In this document: positions 54,620 through 64,000 of the stretch, one piece after another
Numbering within the stretch: position 1 is the first letter of the stretch
Layout: every line of letters starts with the position of its first letter
DNA from: Cristatella mucedo
Taxonomy: Eukaryota > Bryozoa > Phylactolaemata > Cristatellidae
Assembly: GCA_009760855.2 (NCBI GenBank)
Contig: WPIO01000001.1
Coordinates: 16,043,001-16,107,000, forward strand
DNA length: 64,000 nt
Direction of reading: 5' to 3'
Notes under the pieces: model-generated
Database searches by the model: none
The model's input: only the letters and a program-made list of their open reading frames with translations
What the model was told of the DNA's origin: nothing
Made by a program: the position numbers and the translations under genes

Positions 54620-57018
54620 CCAAAAGTCTTTTAATTGTGTTTTATTTTTAACTAGATGACAGACAAAATGAAAAAAACAGTCCAGTTTGGGAATACTTCA
54701 GAGAAAAGGACGGTGACAGCTCAAAATCCCAGTGTTTGCTGTGTCCAAGCATCTTGTCACGTGGTAAACCAGATGAGCCCAAAAAAATTTTCAACTTCGG
54801 CCATGCTGACACATCTTCGCTCAAAACATTATAAAGAATACAACGAAATGCAAACCAAAATTGCTAATGCAAAGAAGAAGGCTGAAACTGCAGCACTGTG
54901 CCGAATGTTACACCTGGTGCAATAGGCAAAGTCATGATCCAGAAAACGATTCCCCGAACAAGTTGCATGCATGAAAGTATGGGATATCAATAACAGCTCA
55001 TCAGTGAGAATTCACCGTGCCATTGCTAAGATGATAATAACAGATATGCAACCGGTTCAGATTGTTGAGAAGGCAGGCTTTGTTGAACTCATGGGAGTTT
55101 TTAGAGAGGCGTTACACTGTTCCATCACACGAAAATATTTTGCAGAGAGAGTCATTCCTGAAATTAATGATGAAGTTTGCACCCAGCTGTTGGTAATACT
55201 CGATCCAGCAACTACTCCGTTTCTGTCCTTTACCACTGATACATGGACAGCAGACAATACTGTGCAATCATTCATGGGCTTAACTGCCCATTGGCTGACA
55301 GAGGAGTTTGAAAACATGAGTTTTGTGTTGGATTGCATGCCATTTGCTGGTCATCACACTGCTGCTGGACTGATGACTGCCTTTCAGCAGATGCTTGACA
55401 AATGGAACATTAGCTTTGGACGCTGTCATGTCGTACTTCGAGACAATGCGGCGAACATATCAAAATGTTTTCGTGATGCCAACATAAAAAAGCTTCGGGT
55501 GCTTTGCACATACCATGCAGTTATGTGTGCATGACGGATTGCTCAGTCAGCGGGGAGTATCAGACATAATAAGTATCGGAAAGAAATTAGTTGGTCATTT
55601 TAAACATTCTTCATCTGCGAGTGGTCGGTTCAAGGAGTTGCAGGCTGAACTGGGTTTGCCAGACCACCAGCTGTTACAAGACGTGAGCACAAGATGGAAC
55701 TCAACGTTTTTACATGCTGCGTCGTCTATGTGAACAGCGTCGTGCATTAACCCTCTACTGTTCAGAAGTCGTTGGCACTTCCTGCCCAACTGCACATCAG
55801 TGGTCCGTGGCTGAAAATGCTGTGTCCGTGCTTGCTCCGTTTGAAGAGGCAACAAGAGAAGTTAGCCGTGAAGCAGCACGTATATCACTAGTTATTCCTA
55901 TTGTAACAGCTCTGCGGAACCTGTTGAAGAAGGACTGCACAGATGCAGGTGTAAAGACTATGAGGTCAACCCTAATCAACTCATTGAATGAACGCTTTGA
56001 CAGTATCGAGCAGGAAGCCCTGTATACAGTGGCGACAATGATTGATCCACGATTCAAAACAAAATTCTTCTCATCAGAAGCTACACTGACAGCTACAAAA
56101 GCAAGGGGTTCTGCTTGCATTCAATGAATTGACAGGGCAGATAGAAACTGTGCAAGATGGAAGCCACAAAAATCAGTCTGAGCGGCAGGTTGACACAAAT
56201 GAAGAAATTCCAGCCAAGCAAGCCCGGCTGGATAATTCTTCTCAATCATCAGTACTTTGGGAATGTTTTGATGACATTGTTCAATCTACTGCTGGTACCA
56301 CAGGCAGTGAGCAACAACCAGACATTGACAGTCAGCTGAACAAATACTTGGCAGAGCCATTAATAAACAGAGAGGCTGATCCACTACAGTGGTGGAGACA
56401 GAACAGGGAACGACTGCCAGCTCTGGGCAACAGTAGCTCGCGTTTATTTGGGTGCTCCACCAACAAGTGTACCTTCAGAACGTTTGTTCAGTGTTGCTGG
56501 GGAAGTCCTCAGTGATCATCGAAGTTCACTTCTGCCAGAGAATGCAGCTCGACTGATATTTCTCAAATATAATTCAAAACTGATGAAATAAATTTAAGAA
56601 ACAAATGTATGAAAAAAATATATAAAATTACAGTACTTATTTTTGTATTTTTGAATTTTGAACTTTAGTCTCTTTTCATTTTTTTTGTGTTATTACCAAT
56701 ATTATGATGTAAAAAATGTTTACTCAATTTTTTAATAAAATGTCACTGCTATACGATTATCACTGAGGTCTCCCACAGCAACACCTATTACACACAAAAA
56801 TAAACAAACAGCGCAAAAGACAATGATGCTACTTATTATTAATAATATTTTTTTAATTAAATATTTATTGTAGTATATATCCTCAAGTAAAAACTTGGTA
56901 GTACAAATGGTAAAAATTTGTCCGATGAACAAATCCGGCTCCGGCCGTATTTGTCATCAAAAATCCGGCAAATCCGGCTCCGAAAAAAAAAAAAAAAATC
57001 AAATCCGGTACAGCCCTA
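54620..57018 (+). mobile_element. hAT transposon, BED-zinc-finger type, degenerate
   Basis: Holds a broken transposase gene (54656-56591). Its 3' end is rich in AAATCCGG copies (about 56931, 56964, 56972, 57000) and finishes ...CAAATCCGGTACAGCCCTA, whose reverse complement TAGGGCTGTACCGGATTTG is a plausible hAT terminal repeat. I did not find the matching 5' end, so this copy is probably 5'-truncated or its left end has diverged. Bases 57019-57418 contain nothing further. Confidence 0.8.
54656..56591 (+). pseudogene. hAT transposase (ZBED-like), multiple frameshifts
   Basis: In order, over at least three frames: BED finger with WEYF, C-x2-C (QCLLCPS) and LTHLRSKHYKEYNE; a helical segment; RNase H-like fold with first Asp in FTTDTWTADNTVQSF, second in LRDNAANISKCF; CTYHAV; DVSTRWNST (the hAT W-x-S/T box); MIDPRFKTKFFS; and the C-terminal dimerisation region DPLQWWRQN, PPTSVPSERLFSVAGEVLSD, ENAARLIFLKYN. 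Breaks lie near 54790, 54920, 55530, 55730, 56115 and 56440. The family is Ac/ZBED-like hAT. Not translatable as one protein now. Confidence 0.88.
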
Positions 57019-57418
57019 GTATATATTAGAAAATTGTGTCCAATTTGTTTGGGAAGTGTCCCTCTTGATTTTTAAACTGTTGTCCCTGTTCGAATGCTCT
57101 TGCAAGTTTTGGATTGCCTTATTTTTTGGTTACCATCCCTCATATTTAATAATAGCATTTATACATAGTAATGTGATTGTCGTGATGTGGTGTTTGTTGG
57201 TAACCTTGTTTTTAATGCTGATATGGAAGTTACTTCTTCAGAATGTGCTTATTATGCTCTAGCCTTTTTTCCTGAGTATTCGAAAAAATTATTGCTTATC
57301 CTTGATTCTTTTTCCTGAATCTGTTTTCGTGCATGCATGCTTAATCAATCAAAGAGTTGTGAGATCTTCGTATGCAGACGCTAGCGATAATAGCGTACAG
57401 TGCTAGGGATTGACATTG

Positions 57419-57568
57419 TGTCTTAGCCCAGGGGTAAGGTGCTCACCCCAGGTCGTGGGTTCGAGTTCTGCTGTGAGCGATGCTTTATTGCCCACTGCAA
57501 GCAGTGGTGATAGTCGTTAAGGCTCTTCTGCCACTATATAAACGAGGCTGTTGAATCAGCTACCCTTT
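57419..57568 (+). mobile_element. SINE B copy, sense, before exon 22
   Basis: A box TCTTAGCCCAGGGGTAAGG, B box GTGGGTTCGAGTTC, GCTTTATTGCCCACTGCAAG, GGTGATAGTCGTTAAGGCTC, and tail TATAAACGAGGCTGTTGAAT. Reference copy for the family. Confidence 0.86.
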
Positions 57569-57706
57569 AAATTTTTAGCTTTAAGTTCATTCCCTTAACG
57601 TTGTTTCCATGAGTATTTTCAGTTCGTTACCAGGCTTGTTGCATTCTTTTATATTGCCTTTGTCTTCTTCAGCAGCTTATTAAAAATATATTTACTATGT
57701 TGGCAG

Positions 57707-57898
57707 GTCCGTGAGCATTATTGTTGTGACATGGAATCACTGACCACTGCTCACTCAGTCGGCATCTCAATTGATCATGATGGAAGCTTGCACGTATATG
57801 TCAATGATGTTGATCAGGGCATAGCTGCAAACGACGTGGTGAGCTGTAGCAGTCAATCCTGGCATGGTGTCATTGATCTCTATGGAGGATGTGAACAG
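57707..57898 (+). CDS. NEURL4: NEURL4 exon 22: end of NHR6
   Basis: Acceptor TGTTGGCAG. Encodes SVGISIDHDGSLHVYVND, VDQGIAAND and WHGVIDLYGGCEQ. There is a small insertion (VSCSSQS) before the final strand compared with the other repeats. Phase 0 both ends; donor CAG|GTAAAC. Confidence 0.91.
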
Positions 57899-58107
57899 GT
57901 AAACTGTGACCACTGATATATCGTTTGTGTCATCAATGATTGTGACATCATATTGTCTTGTATCTCCGTTTGTAACTCCACAGAGCCGCAAAGACTATGT
58001 GGGTGTTATACAGGAAAGTTTTTGTATAGTGCACTCAATGTGCTTTCGATACACATTTAGTAGCCAACGTACTTCATCTCACGCAACAAAGGGAAAGTGA
58101 GAATCAT

Positions 58108-58855
58108 AGCTGAGTCAGGAGATCAGTTGAGTAGCATGAAAGTAGCAGCTCAAGACGGCTGGGAACGATGTGTCATAGTCGGCAGAAGGAGAGTAGTTGT
58201 CGTTGCGTAAGATTTGGAAGTGAGTTCTACAATCTAGGACCTGCAGAGTAAAAGCTTCTGTCTCTAACGGTCTTTAAGCGGAGGAATGGAACAGCTAATT
58301 TGCTGTCCATACAGGACCTTAGGGCACTAAGAGGCTCAAACTGGTGCAGCGGTACAGCTAGGTATGAAGGAGCCAAGCCGTGGCAGGCCTTGTGGGTCAG
58401 CATAAGAACTTTACTCTGTATCTGTTGATTGACCAGCAGCCATCCAAGCTCTTTTCAGCAAGGAGACACATGATCAAACCTCGGGGATTCGTAAAATAGC
58501 CTCTCAGCCATATTCATAATCAGCTTCAGTGGCCTAGTGACTTTTTTTGGTAGCCCTGCCAAAAGGGAATTACAATAATCAAGCCGGGATAGAACTACGA
58601 ACCTAGTTAAATTTTTTGCCAGCCAGTAGGAAGACAGCTCATGATCTTAGATAGGGATCAGACGTGATGGCTAGATGTGGAAGCAGTCATCTTAATGAGC
58701 TTTCAAAATTTAGCTTTGGAAGATGACATCTAAATTCCGAGCACACGGTGATGGTTGCACAACAGCATCACCTATTAAAAGAGCAAAGCCTTCTAGTGCA
58801 GCCACACGCTTGGGGTGTCCTATGAGTAGCAGCTCTGTTATATCGTTGTTCATAT
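58108..58855 (-). mobile_element. LINE A, antisense fragment, intron 22
   Basis: The minus strand carries the 3' UTR start, DRSF.S..G..L..., the LRLKTV region (GGTCTTTAAGCGGAGGAATG in plus orientation), HKACHGLAPSYL-like codons, and reaches the LLLIGH segment at about 58830. Decayed. Confidence 0.8.
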
Positions 58856-59380
58856 TCTTTTCGTGATTTACTTTTTTGGAAATACATAGCCCAGAGGCAC
58901 CTGCTAATGCACTCGAGTTGCAATGGCCCTGTGAACTATTCCTAGAATCGAACCTGGTAACTTACAATGTTGTAACATTATCCCTTGTAGCATGCAGATG
59001 CGATTCGTATTCCTGTAGGTACCAGTCCAAGATAAATTGACATGCTGTGAAGTCGTTCTGGAGCAATGGCATCATTGATTGTGCATAACAAGTAAAACAA
59101 AATATAAAGGACGCTGGTGAATTCTTTTTAACATTCTGGACGTCTTCTCACCATCTCAGTCAATGCCTGGTCGATATTGACCATTTGCAAAAACCGAGTG
59201 ATATCTTGGTGTATGTTCAACCACAGGATATGCAAGGGTTTCCTTTTATGAGGTCTACTTCTAATGGACAGCAGCCTTAACCGGGTACAATTTTTTAAAA
59301 GGGTCTTACAGTCTAAAATTGTTCAGAAGACAATTATGTTAGAAATTCGAGAGTAAGTTCTGACGACCGCAAAAAAGAAA
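58856..59380. other. Intron 22, unassigned part
   Basis: Nothing recognised between LINE A and repeat D. Confidence 0.4.
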
Positions 59381-59384
59381 AAAA

Positions 59385-59680
59385 TGATTATGCAAACCAT
59401 GTCTAACCCGGATGTTAATAGGAAGTAACATATCTACACATAATAAATTTACCGATCTCCGTATCAAATGTGACTTGTGTCAACTTTTTGAACCGTGGTA
59501 GATCGAGGTACATATGTGAAGCTATTTTTAAGTACATGCTTGTTCGCGACTTTTATGCAGCTTCATTTTTAGTGCAACTTTATCCTTGTAAATTTTCTTT
59601 CCATAATGAAATTTGAAATGCGAGTCTAGCTCTTTTTGTACCCTATTTCTCTGAAATATTTCTAATTTTAGTTCGATAAG
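59385..59680 (+). repeat. Unclassified repeat D, copy 2
   Basis: Homologue of 12505-12800: GCAAACCATGTCTAACCC, GAGGTACATATGTGAAGC, AAGTACATGCTTGTTCG, TTTTTAGTGCAACTTTAT and AATGCGAGTCTAGCT blocks in the same order and spacing. Confidence 0.65.
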
Positions 59681-59721
59681 ATTTTTTGAAGTCATGAACA
59701 TGTATAACAAAATATCTTCTT

Positions 59722-60385
59722 AAATCTCGTCAAATCTGGGGATGTCTTGAAGTAAGTCGGGTGTAAGTTGTAGGCTTTGAGAGCATACAAACTAAAGACT
59801 CTGTCTTCAAAGGATTTGAGATTGGTGAGAGGCACAGCTGAACGATCGAGTCTGAATAGCAGGTGGTACGATACCTAGTCTGATAAGGAAATAGTTTTGA
59901 TAGGTAGGCTAGAGATAGAGAGCGAAGGGACCTTAAGTGGGTAAACAAAACCTTGAAATCGATGCTGCTTGATGGCTAGCCATGCAGGTCGGTGGTATAA
60001 CGTGGCAATTTTGAAGTTTCTTAACAGACAAAGACTGGTTGTAGAGTTTTGCACCAACTATTAATACATCATTGGATTGTCCAGAAGACCTGCAGTAGTG
60101 AGTTACAGTAGCTGCAACAGGCTGTGGCAAATGCATGAACCATCTTTGCTATGGTATACCTGTCTAAGCAGGCAGAATTTTCCAATGATGTGTCGCTTGT
60201 CTGTGGAGCTGATGTGGTCATCTAATAAAAGGTCAATTTATAATAGGACATCCAGGTTGGTGCAGATGCTGCTGGAGCTGTGCTGGCAGAGACCATTTTG
60301 TGGGTTAGGCTTTCCAATTTCTGAGTAGCACTATGTTTGTCCATAACTAGTCACTTGGTTTTATATTCATTTAATTTGGGAACTT
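59722..60385 (-). mobile_element. LINE B, antisense, intron 22
   Basis: The minus strand reads LRSLSLAYLSKLFPYQTRYR, SNPLKTESLVCMLSKPTTYT and, further left in the ORF, decayed LSLD-D and K-x-NLLV-like codons. It lacks the 3' UTR and tail, unlike most other copies. Confidence 0.72.
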
Positions 60386-60827
60386 AGCCTCCGTCCAAGT
60401 ACTTATGCACATCGACAAATTTATGTGTCTATGCATATTTCCTAGTACCTTCATTACCCATTCTGCTGTTAGTATTTATTTTTTCACGGAAGATTTGTCC
60501 ATGTTTCATATATAGGGTACAATGGAATAGCGTTTGTGTATGTAAAAAAAAGCAAATTTTTAAGAAACCGTTATTTTTGCATTCCACTTTTTTCATTTAT
60601 GCTGCTTATATTTGCTATGATGCTTAATTTATTGGTATGTTTCCTATTATATTTTGAGCGTTATTACGAGGAACTGCTAACTGTTGCTGCTCCGACTGCT
60701 TGGGAGCTCGAGCTGCAGATTTTCCTGCTTGCAAGGTCGTATGAAAAACAGTTTGCTGCGAATAGATCGACGAGGAAATTTTCAAATTTATTCCACTCAT
60801 GACTAAGCTTCTTTTCGTTGTTTGCAG
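60386..60827. other. Intron 22, right end
   Basis: AT-rich. An open frame with hydrophobic residues at 60536-60802 shows no family motif and runs into the exon 23 acceptor; I do not call it a gene. Confidence 0.4.
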
Positions 60828-60909
60828 TGTTCACTAGTTGACTCATCAGTTCCCGAGCATCCGGAGCTATGCCTTATTGATGGTCGTGAAAAAGCAGACA
60901 TTGAAACAT
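60828..60909 (+). CDS. NEURL4: NEURL4 exon 23: post-NHR6 linker
   Basis: Acceptor TGTTTGCAG. Encodes CSLVDSSVPEHPELCLID, then GREKADIET. It has no domain of its own. Phases (0 in, 1 out) and position support it more than sequence similarity does. Donor ACAT|GTAAGC is strong. Confidence 0.72.
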
Positions 60910-61029
60910 GTAAGCACCATCCTTTTAAACTTATTCTAAAATTCGTGCAAGTTGTGACGTCTTATGTGGCGGATACTCTTTTAGGCTAATTAACCAGCAA
61001 GTCTATCGTCTGAGCTTTTTTTATTGTAG

Positions 61030-61123
61030 CTGCAAAAGAAAAAAATCAAAAGGCTGCACTCAAAGTGTGCGCATATCAGAATCTCTGTGACCGATTTAGG
61101 CAGTACCTCGGTCGGTCTTCCCG
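61030..61123 (+). CDS. NEURL4: NEURL4 exon 24: C-terminal region, CAYQNLCDRF motif
   Basis: Acceptor TATTGTAG. Encodes a Lys-rich helix, then CAYQNLCDRFRQYL, which resembles the vertebrate CEYHALCSRF motif after NHR6. A strong donor (CCCG|GTAAGG, phase 2) ends it at 61123, but the last exon needs phase 1. A weaker donor CTCG|GTCGGT at 61110/61111 would give that phase directly. The 3' boundary is therefore uncertain by 13 nt. Confidence 0.78.
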
Positions 61124-61350
61124 GTAAGGCAGGCCGTGTCGTCTTTATCTAGAGAACTCAGCTTACTTTTTGGGTGCCTATGTTGCTGTTCATTCAGTTC
61201 CTGTCGTCACACAGTCGTGCTGATGTTTGAGTCATGAGTTTATAGAGTGAGTGCTGAGTTAACTGCATTGGTTTCTTTGAGGTTATGTACAAGTGTTGTC
61301 TTTTTATACTGATTTAACATCTGACACATTATATCTCTGTCATCTTGCAG

Positions 61351-61364
61351 GATTAAGGAGAAAG
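61351..61364 (+). other. NEURL4: Candidate 14-nt NEURL4 micro-exon with GC donor
   Basis: A good acceptor (CATCTTGCAG) at 61350 is followed by an open stretch that could take the phase-2 product of exon 24. The only exit in the phase required by the last exon is a GC donor, AAAG|GCAATA, which would make a 14-nt exon adding RIKEK. It would reconcile the strong exon-24 donor with the last exon. Speculative; it competes with use of the weak donor at 61111. Confidence 0.25.
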
Positions 61365-61539
61365 GCAATATGCTGTCAGCTGTATATCTTGCTTTCTTGA
61401 CTGTTGCTTGATACTGCCGACTTGCTTGCTACGATTCTATAAGCTTGAACCACATTTCTGCATAATTCTGCAAAAAACTGGAGAGAAAATGTTTTAATCC
61501 CAACTGTTCCCTGCTCAAACTCTGTATTGATGTCTTTAG

Positions 61540-61665
61540 CAGTGAGGGCTCGAGGCTGTGCAAGTGTGTTTCTTCAAAGCATAATCTAAAAACAGGATTT
61601 GAACCTAGGACTTCAGGTTCCAGAATGTGAAACAGAAACCTACTAACCCACATGGTAAGCCCAAT
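61540..61665 (-). mobile_element. tRNA-derived element with exact B box, separate from SINE A and B
   Basis: The minus strand reads GGGCTTACCATGTGGGTTAG (A-box-like) ... CTAGGTTCAAATCCTGTTTT, containing the exact B box GGTTCAAATCC, then an unrelated tail with CTCGAGCCCTCAC. The arm spacing is too long and unpaired for a working tRNA. Confidence 0.5.
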
Positions 61666-62215
61666 AAGTTTAGAACACACTACCCTTTTAATTAAATTTT
61701 TAATTAAATCAAATGAATCTAAACAATATTTTTTAGTGGTTAGCTAGATCAGTTTTTATTTCTGGATGAGCTCATGAGTTTTTGTGTGATGTTGACTGAC
61801 ATAGCACACATAGGTTATCCTGACGATCTGCACGATGTCTTGCTGTAGGGTATGATATGGGAAATATGCAAAAGAGATTGTTCACGTTATCAAGTCCCAA
61901 CGGGTCAATCTTGAATGTGGAAGGCTTTCAAAAAGTTTTGTTCTGTGCTTGATTTTTGCTGCTTACCAGTTCTTTAAATCTTCACTTAATGCTTAATGTC
62001 AAGATTGTTTGCATATATCAGGTTGCATATATGGTAGCCATGGCAGACGCTGCCCTATCGCCTCGTTGCAAACAGTCCAGAACAGCTCGAGTCCAGGCCG
62101 TGAACTGCGGATACTCGGTGTTCTGTTTGGCTCCAGACCTATGTTGGGCTATTTTTCTCTGGCCACTGACTGTTAATGATGCTCTACTAATGATGCTACT
62201 TCTCTCTACCAGAGA
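61666..62215. other. Last intron, unassigned part
   Basis: No recognised gene or repeat. Confidence 0.4.
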
Positions 62216-62217
62216 TC

Positions 62218-62415
62218 ACTGACACTGCTGCTGCTGCTTCTCCCCCCAGTTGATCATCTTCTTCCACCACCGATGCTACTTCTGCCTCTCTTTCTTCGGC
62301 TGCCGATGCTGCTCTCCTTCCTACTGCTCTGCTTCCTTAATCCTTCTCCACTAACGGCTGCCACTGCTGCTGCTACTTCCTCGCGGCTCACGGTACTCCT
62401 CCGTTGGCTGCTGCT
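62218..62415. repeat. Imperfect CTG/CTT-rich low-complexity stretch
   Basis: Pyrimidine-rich with repeated CTGCTGCTGCT, GATGCTACTTCTGCC and GCCACTGCTGCTGCTACTTC motifs. A cryptic simple repeat with no clear unit. Confidence 0.7.
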
Positions 62416-62537
62416 CCACTGCTAGCTTCTGGACTGTTTGCACAGCCTTTTCCCACTTCGGCAGGCATGACCCCTGGGTCGGAAGCTCCATGCTTTGATC
62501 GCACGCACTTGGGTCTTGGTCTTAACCGCCACGTCGG

Positions 62538-62540
<3 letters not shown>

Positions 62541-62569
<29 letters not shown>
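62541..62569. repeat. (CT)n microsatellite
   Basis: About 14 uninterrupted CT units. Confidence 0.96.
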
Positions 62570-62572
<3 letters not shown>

Positions 62573-62911
62573 TACCTCATCCGAAAGTATTGAAGTTTCC
62601 CAGCACGGGGAACTATGCAGGCTCGAGCAAGCAGCCACTGTCTGCAATCTGCAATGCTAGTTAACGATAGCACAGTGCTGAAGCAAGACTTTCCCTGCTT
62701 ACCGTTATTTCGGCCTCTTTCGGTGAGCTGCTCATGCTCCAGCCGACACCTCCGAGTCTCAAGCTCTGTTTTTTTTTTTTTTTAAAATGTGTAGAGGTTG
62801 ATGAGTTTTCTGTGCCCCTGATTGGGATTTGCTTTTGTCTGCCAGACGGCTGTTCCGTATATAATTCACCAAGAAATAGGTATTGAGCTCTAGTATAAAC
62901 ATATTTATTTA

Positions 62912-63060
62912 CTAAAACCAGGATTCACTAAAAATATTTTCACCTTTCAGGCAGTTTTGCTTAGGTTCATTATCTTGCTGCCAAATGTAACAACCCCAAG
63001 CAGAGTATTTGAGCTTTAAAATCCCAACTTGCTTGACCAAAACAATATGAGTATAGTACT
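62912..63060 (-). mobile_element. Tc1/mariner transposase fragment, minus strand
   Basis: The minus strand reads KLKYSAWGCYIWQQDNEPKQ, matching the Tc1 second-aspartate block (F-QQDND/EPKH). Decayed, with PKQ for PKH. Confidence 0.5.
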
Positions 63061-63084
63061 TGTTGACAAGTCCTTGTTTGGTGC

Positions 63085-63290
63085 TGGTGGTGTAGTGGCC
63101 TAGCCACGCGCCCGATTTGAACCCCATAGAACAACTATGGAGCGATATCGACAGGCAGCTGAGTCGGTGTTTGGCCCATGCCAGTAGCTGACCCTTTCAG
63201 TGAAACTCATGCTCAATGGAATATGCTACATCAGGAAAGACAATGCAGAAGCTGGTAGCCACTATTCTGACCCAGACAAGGGTAATCATA
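63085..63290 (+). mobile_element. Tc1/mariner transposase C-terminal fragment, plus strand
   Basis: One plus frame reads PSHAPDLNPIEQLWSDIDRQ, the Tc1 block W-P-x2-SPDLNPIE-x2-W with the third catalytic acidic residue. The following LSRCLAHASS and ETHAQWNMLH segments fit the C-terminal tail loosely. Confidence 0.65.
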
Positions 63291-63453
63291 TTGAATCGTG
63301 GTGGAACAACGTCACACTAAATTTATACACACCCAACAGCATGTGTGTTTGTTTTGGGCTACCAATAAATATGTTCACATGCTTTGCATAACTTTAGTAA
63401 ACTTTGTAGAAAACCCTGGGCCATCCTGCGAGAATTGTTTGCGCCTGAGCGCG

Positions 63454-63455
<2 letters not shown>

Positions 63456-63490
<35 letters not shown>
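63456..63490. repeat. (CA)n microsatellite
   Basis: About 17 CA units. Confidence 0.96.
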
Positions 63491-63493
<3 letters not shown>

Positions 63494-63728
63494 CACACGT
63501 ATACATTCGATTTTATGTAGGATTATTTACAGCTGTGTAAATTTAATAATACTGTATATACTGCATACCTGTATATCCGTATATCACATTGTTCCCCAGT
63601 GCCTTGCAACTTAGGTAGCTACCAGCTTTAGGACATTTATGGGGGCATCTGAATACTCTGGAAAATTTACAGTCGCCGTCATATATGTGTGTATATATAA
63701 CATTTTGTATATGTATTTTATGTTGTAG

Positions 63729-63909
63729 ACGAATTTTTCAAGCCTAAGTTTGACAGATGTTTCTGTGATGCCTGTTGGAAAAAGCGCAGCACTGTACAGG
63801 ATGACGGATTACTCCGAGATGACGAAGGCCGAGCTCTGCCATATTGCATATCCGGAAGTCCTCCTCGCCGATATGCCCTTCCTTTGGGCTGGTGTCGTTT
63901 TGGTCTAAG
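63729..63909 (+). CDS. NEURL4: NEURL4 last exon in window: Cys-rich C-terminal segment
   Basis: Acceptor ATGTTGTAG. Encodes EFFKPKFDRCFCDACWKK, then a basic stretch and RRYALPLGWCRFGLR. Vertebrate NEURL4 has the same pattern (CYCESC ... YALPFGWCRFNLR, from memory). The C-F-C-x2-C cluster may bind metal; this is inference. The exon leaves in phase 2 at CTAAG|GTAATT, and the rest of the C-terminus lies beyond the window. Confidence 0.92.
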
Positions 63910-64000
63910 GTAATTCACTTTGCGTGCAACGTTAAGGTTGTGACAGCAGCACCATGCCGTTTCATCTATATGTGGGATGGATGACTATAGAGGGGAAAGA

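Noticed and set aside
61351..61410. A 60-nt exon encoding IKEKGNMLSAVYLAFLTVA then stop, as the true NEURL4 C-terminus
   Set aside because: The conserved Cys-rich exon lies downstream at 63729 and matches the NEURL4 tail, so an early stop here would discard it; kept only as a micro-exon candidate.

Overview
This window is a piece of an animal (metazoan) nuclear genome. It has one long, intron-rich, plus-strand host gene spread over almost the whole 64 kb, GT-AG introns, a CpG-rich promoter-like block and introns packed with LINEs, tRNA-derived SINEs and DNA transposons. No bacterial, phage or CRISPR features are present. The species cannot be fixed from the sequence. The repeat mix (CR1/L2-type LINEs, tRNA-SINEs, BED-type hAT, Tc1) suggests an invertebrate. 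The SPIN-like hAT element at 43142-43327 is notable because, from memory, SPIN has been reported in tetrapods and in a few invertebrates, including a pond snail.

Host gene: I recognise a NEURL4 (neuralized-like protein 4) orthologue. It is assembled here from 25 exons (3061-63909, about 4.1 kb of coding sequence, about 1,360 residues). All six neuralized homology repeats (NHR1-6) are present in order, and every splice phase from exon 1 to exon 24 is consistent. The last exon starts the conserved C-terminal cysteine-rich segment ending in a WCRFGLR-like motif; the gene continues past the right edge. The N-terminal start (ATG 3061) and the junction between exon 24 and the last exon are the two unsettled points. 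NEURL4 family proteins are centrosome/centriole-associated adaptors that work with the HERC2 ubiquitin ligase and CP110; that role is family knowledge, not visible here.

Introns: two dominant LINE families occur. LINE A ends in a TTACAT-type tail. LINE B ends in a stem-loop plus an (ATT)n tail. Both have APE endonuclease and/or reverse transcriptase remnants, all frameshifted or truncated. Two tRNA-derived SINE families are scattered throughout. SINE A carries the same 3' stem-loop as LINE B, suggesting a LINE/SINE retrotransposition partnership. Several clean nested insertions give a relative chronology (14.4-17.0 kb, 33.1-35.8 kb, 47.6-51.5 kb). DNA transposons comprise a degenerate BED-zinc-finger hAT (54.6-57.0 kb), the SPIN-like non-autonomous hAT with a perfect 8-bp target duplication, and Tc1/mariner remnants. 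Two further repeat families (called C and D here) are unclassified; C encodes a recognisable but functionally unknown protein.

Layout: 1-2.1 kb LINE debris; 2.2-2.6 kb CpG-rich promoter candidate; 3.0-12.2 kb NHR1 and the first half of NHR2; 12.2-25.6 kb mainly repeats around exon 6; 25.6-32.1 kb compact block with the end of NHR2, NHR3 and NHR4; 32.1-39.8 kb large intron with a three-layer nest; 39.8-46.7 kb NHR5 with the SPIN-like element; 46.7-52.7 kb nested LINE intron; 52.7-57.9 kb NHR6 interrupted by the hAT; 57.9-63.9 kb C-terminal exons.
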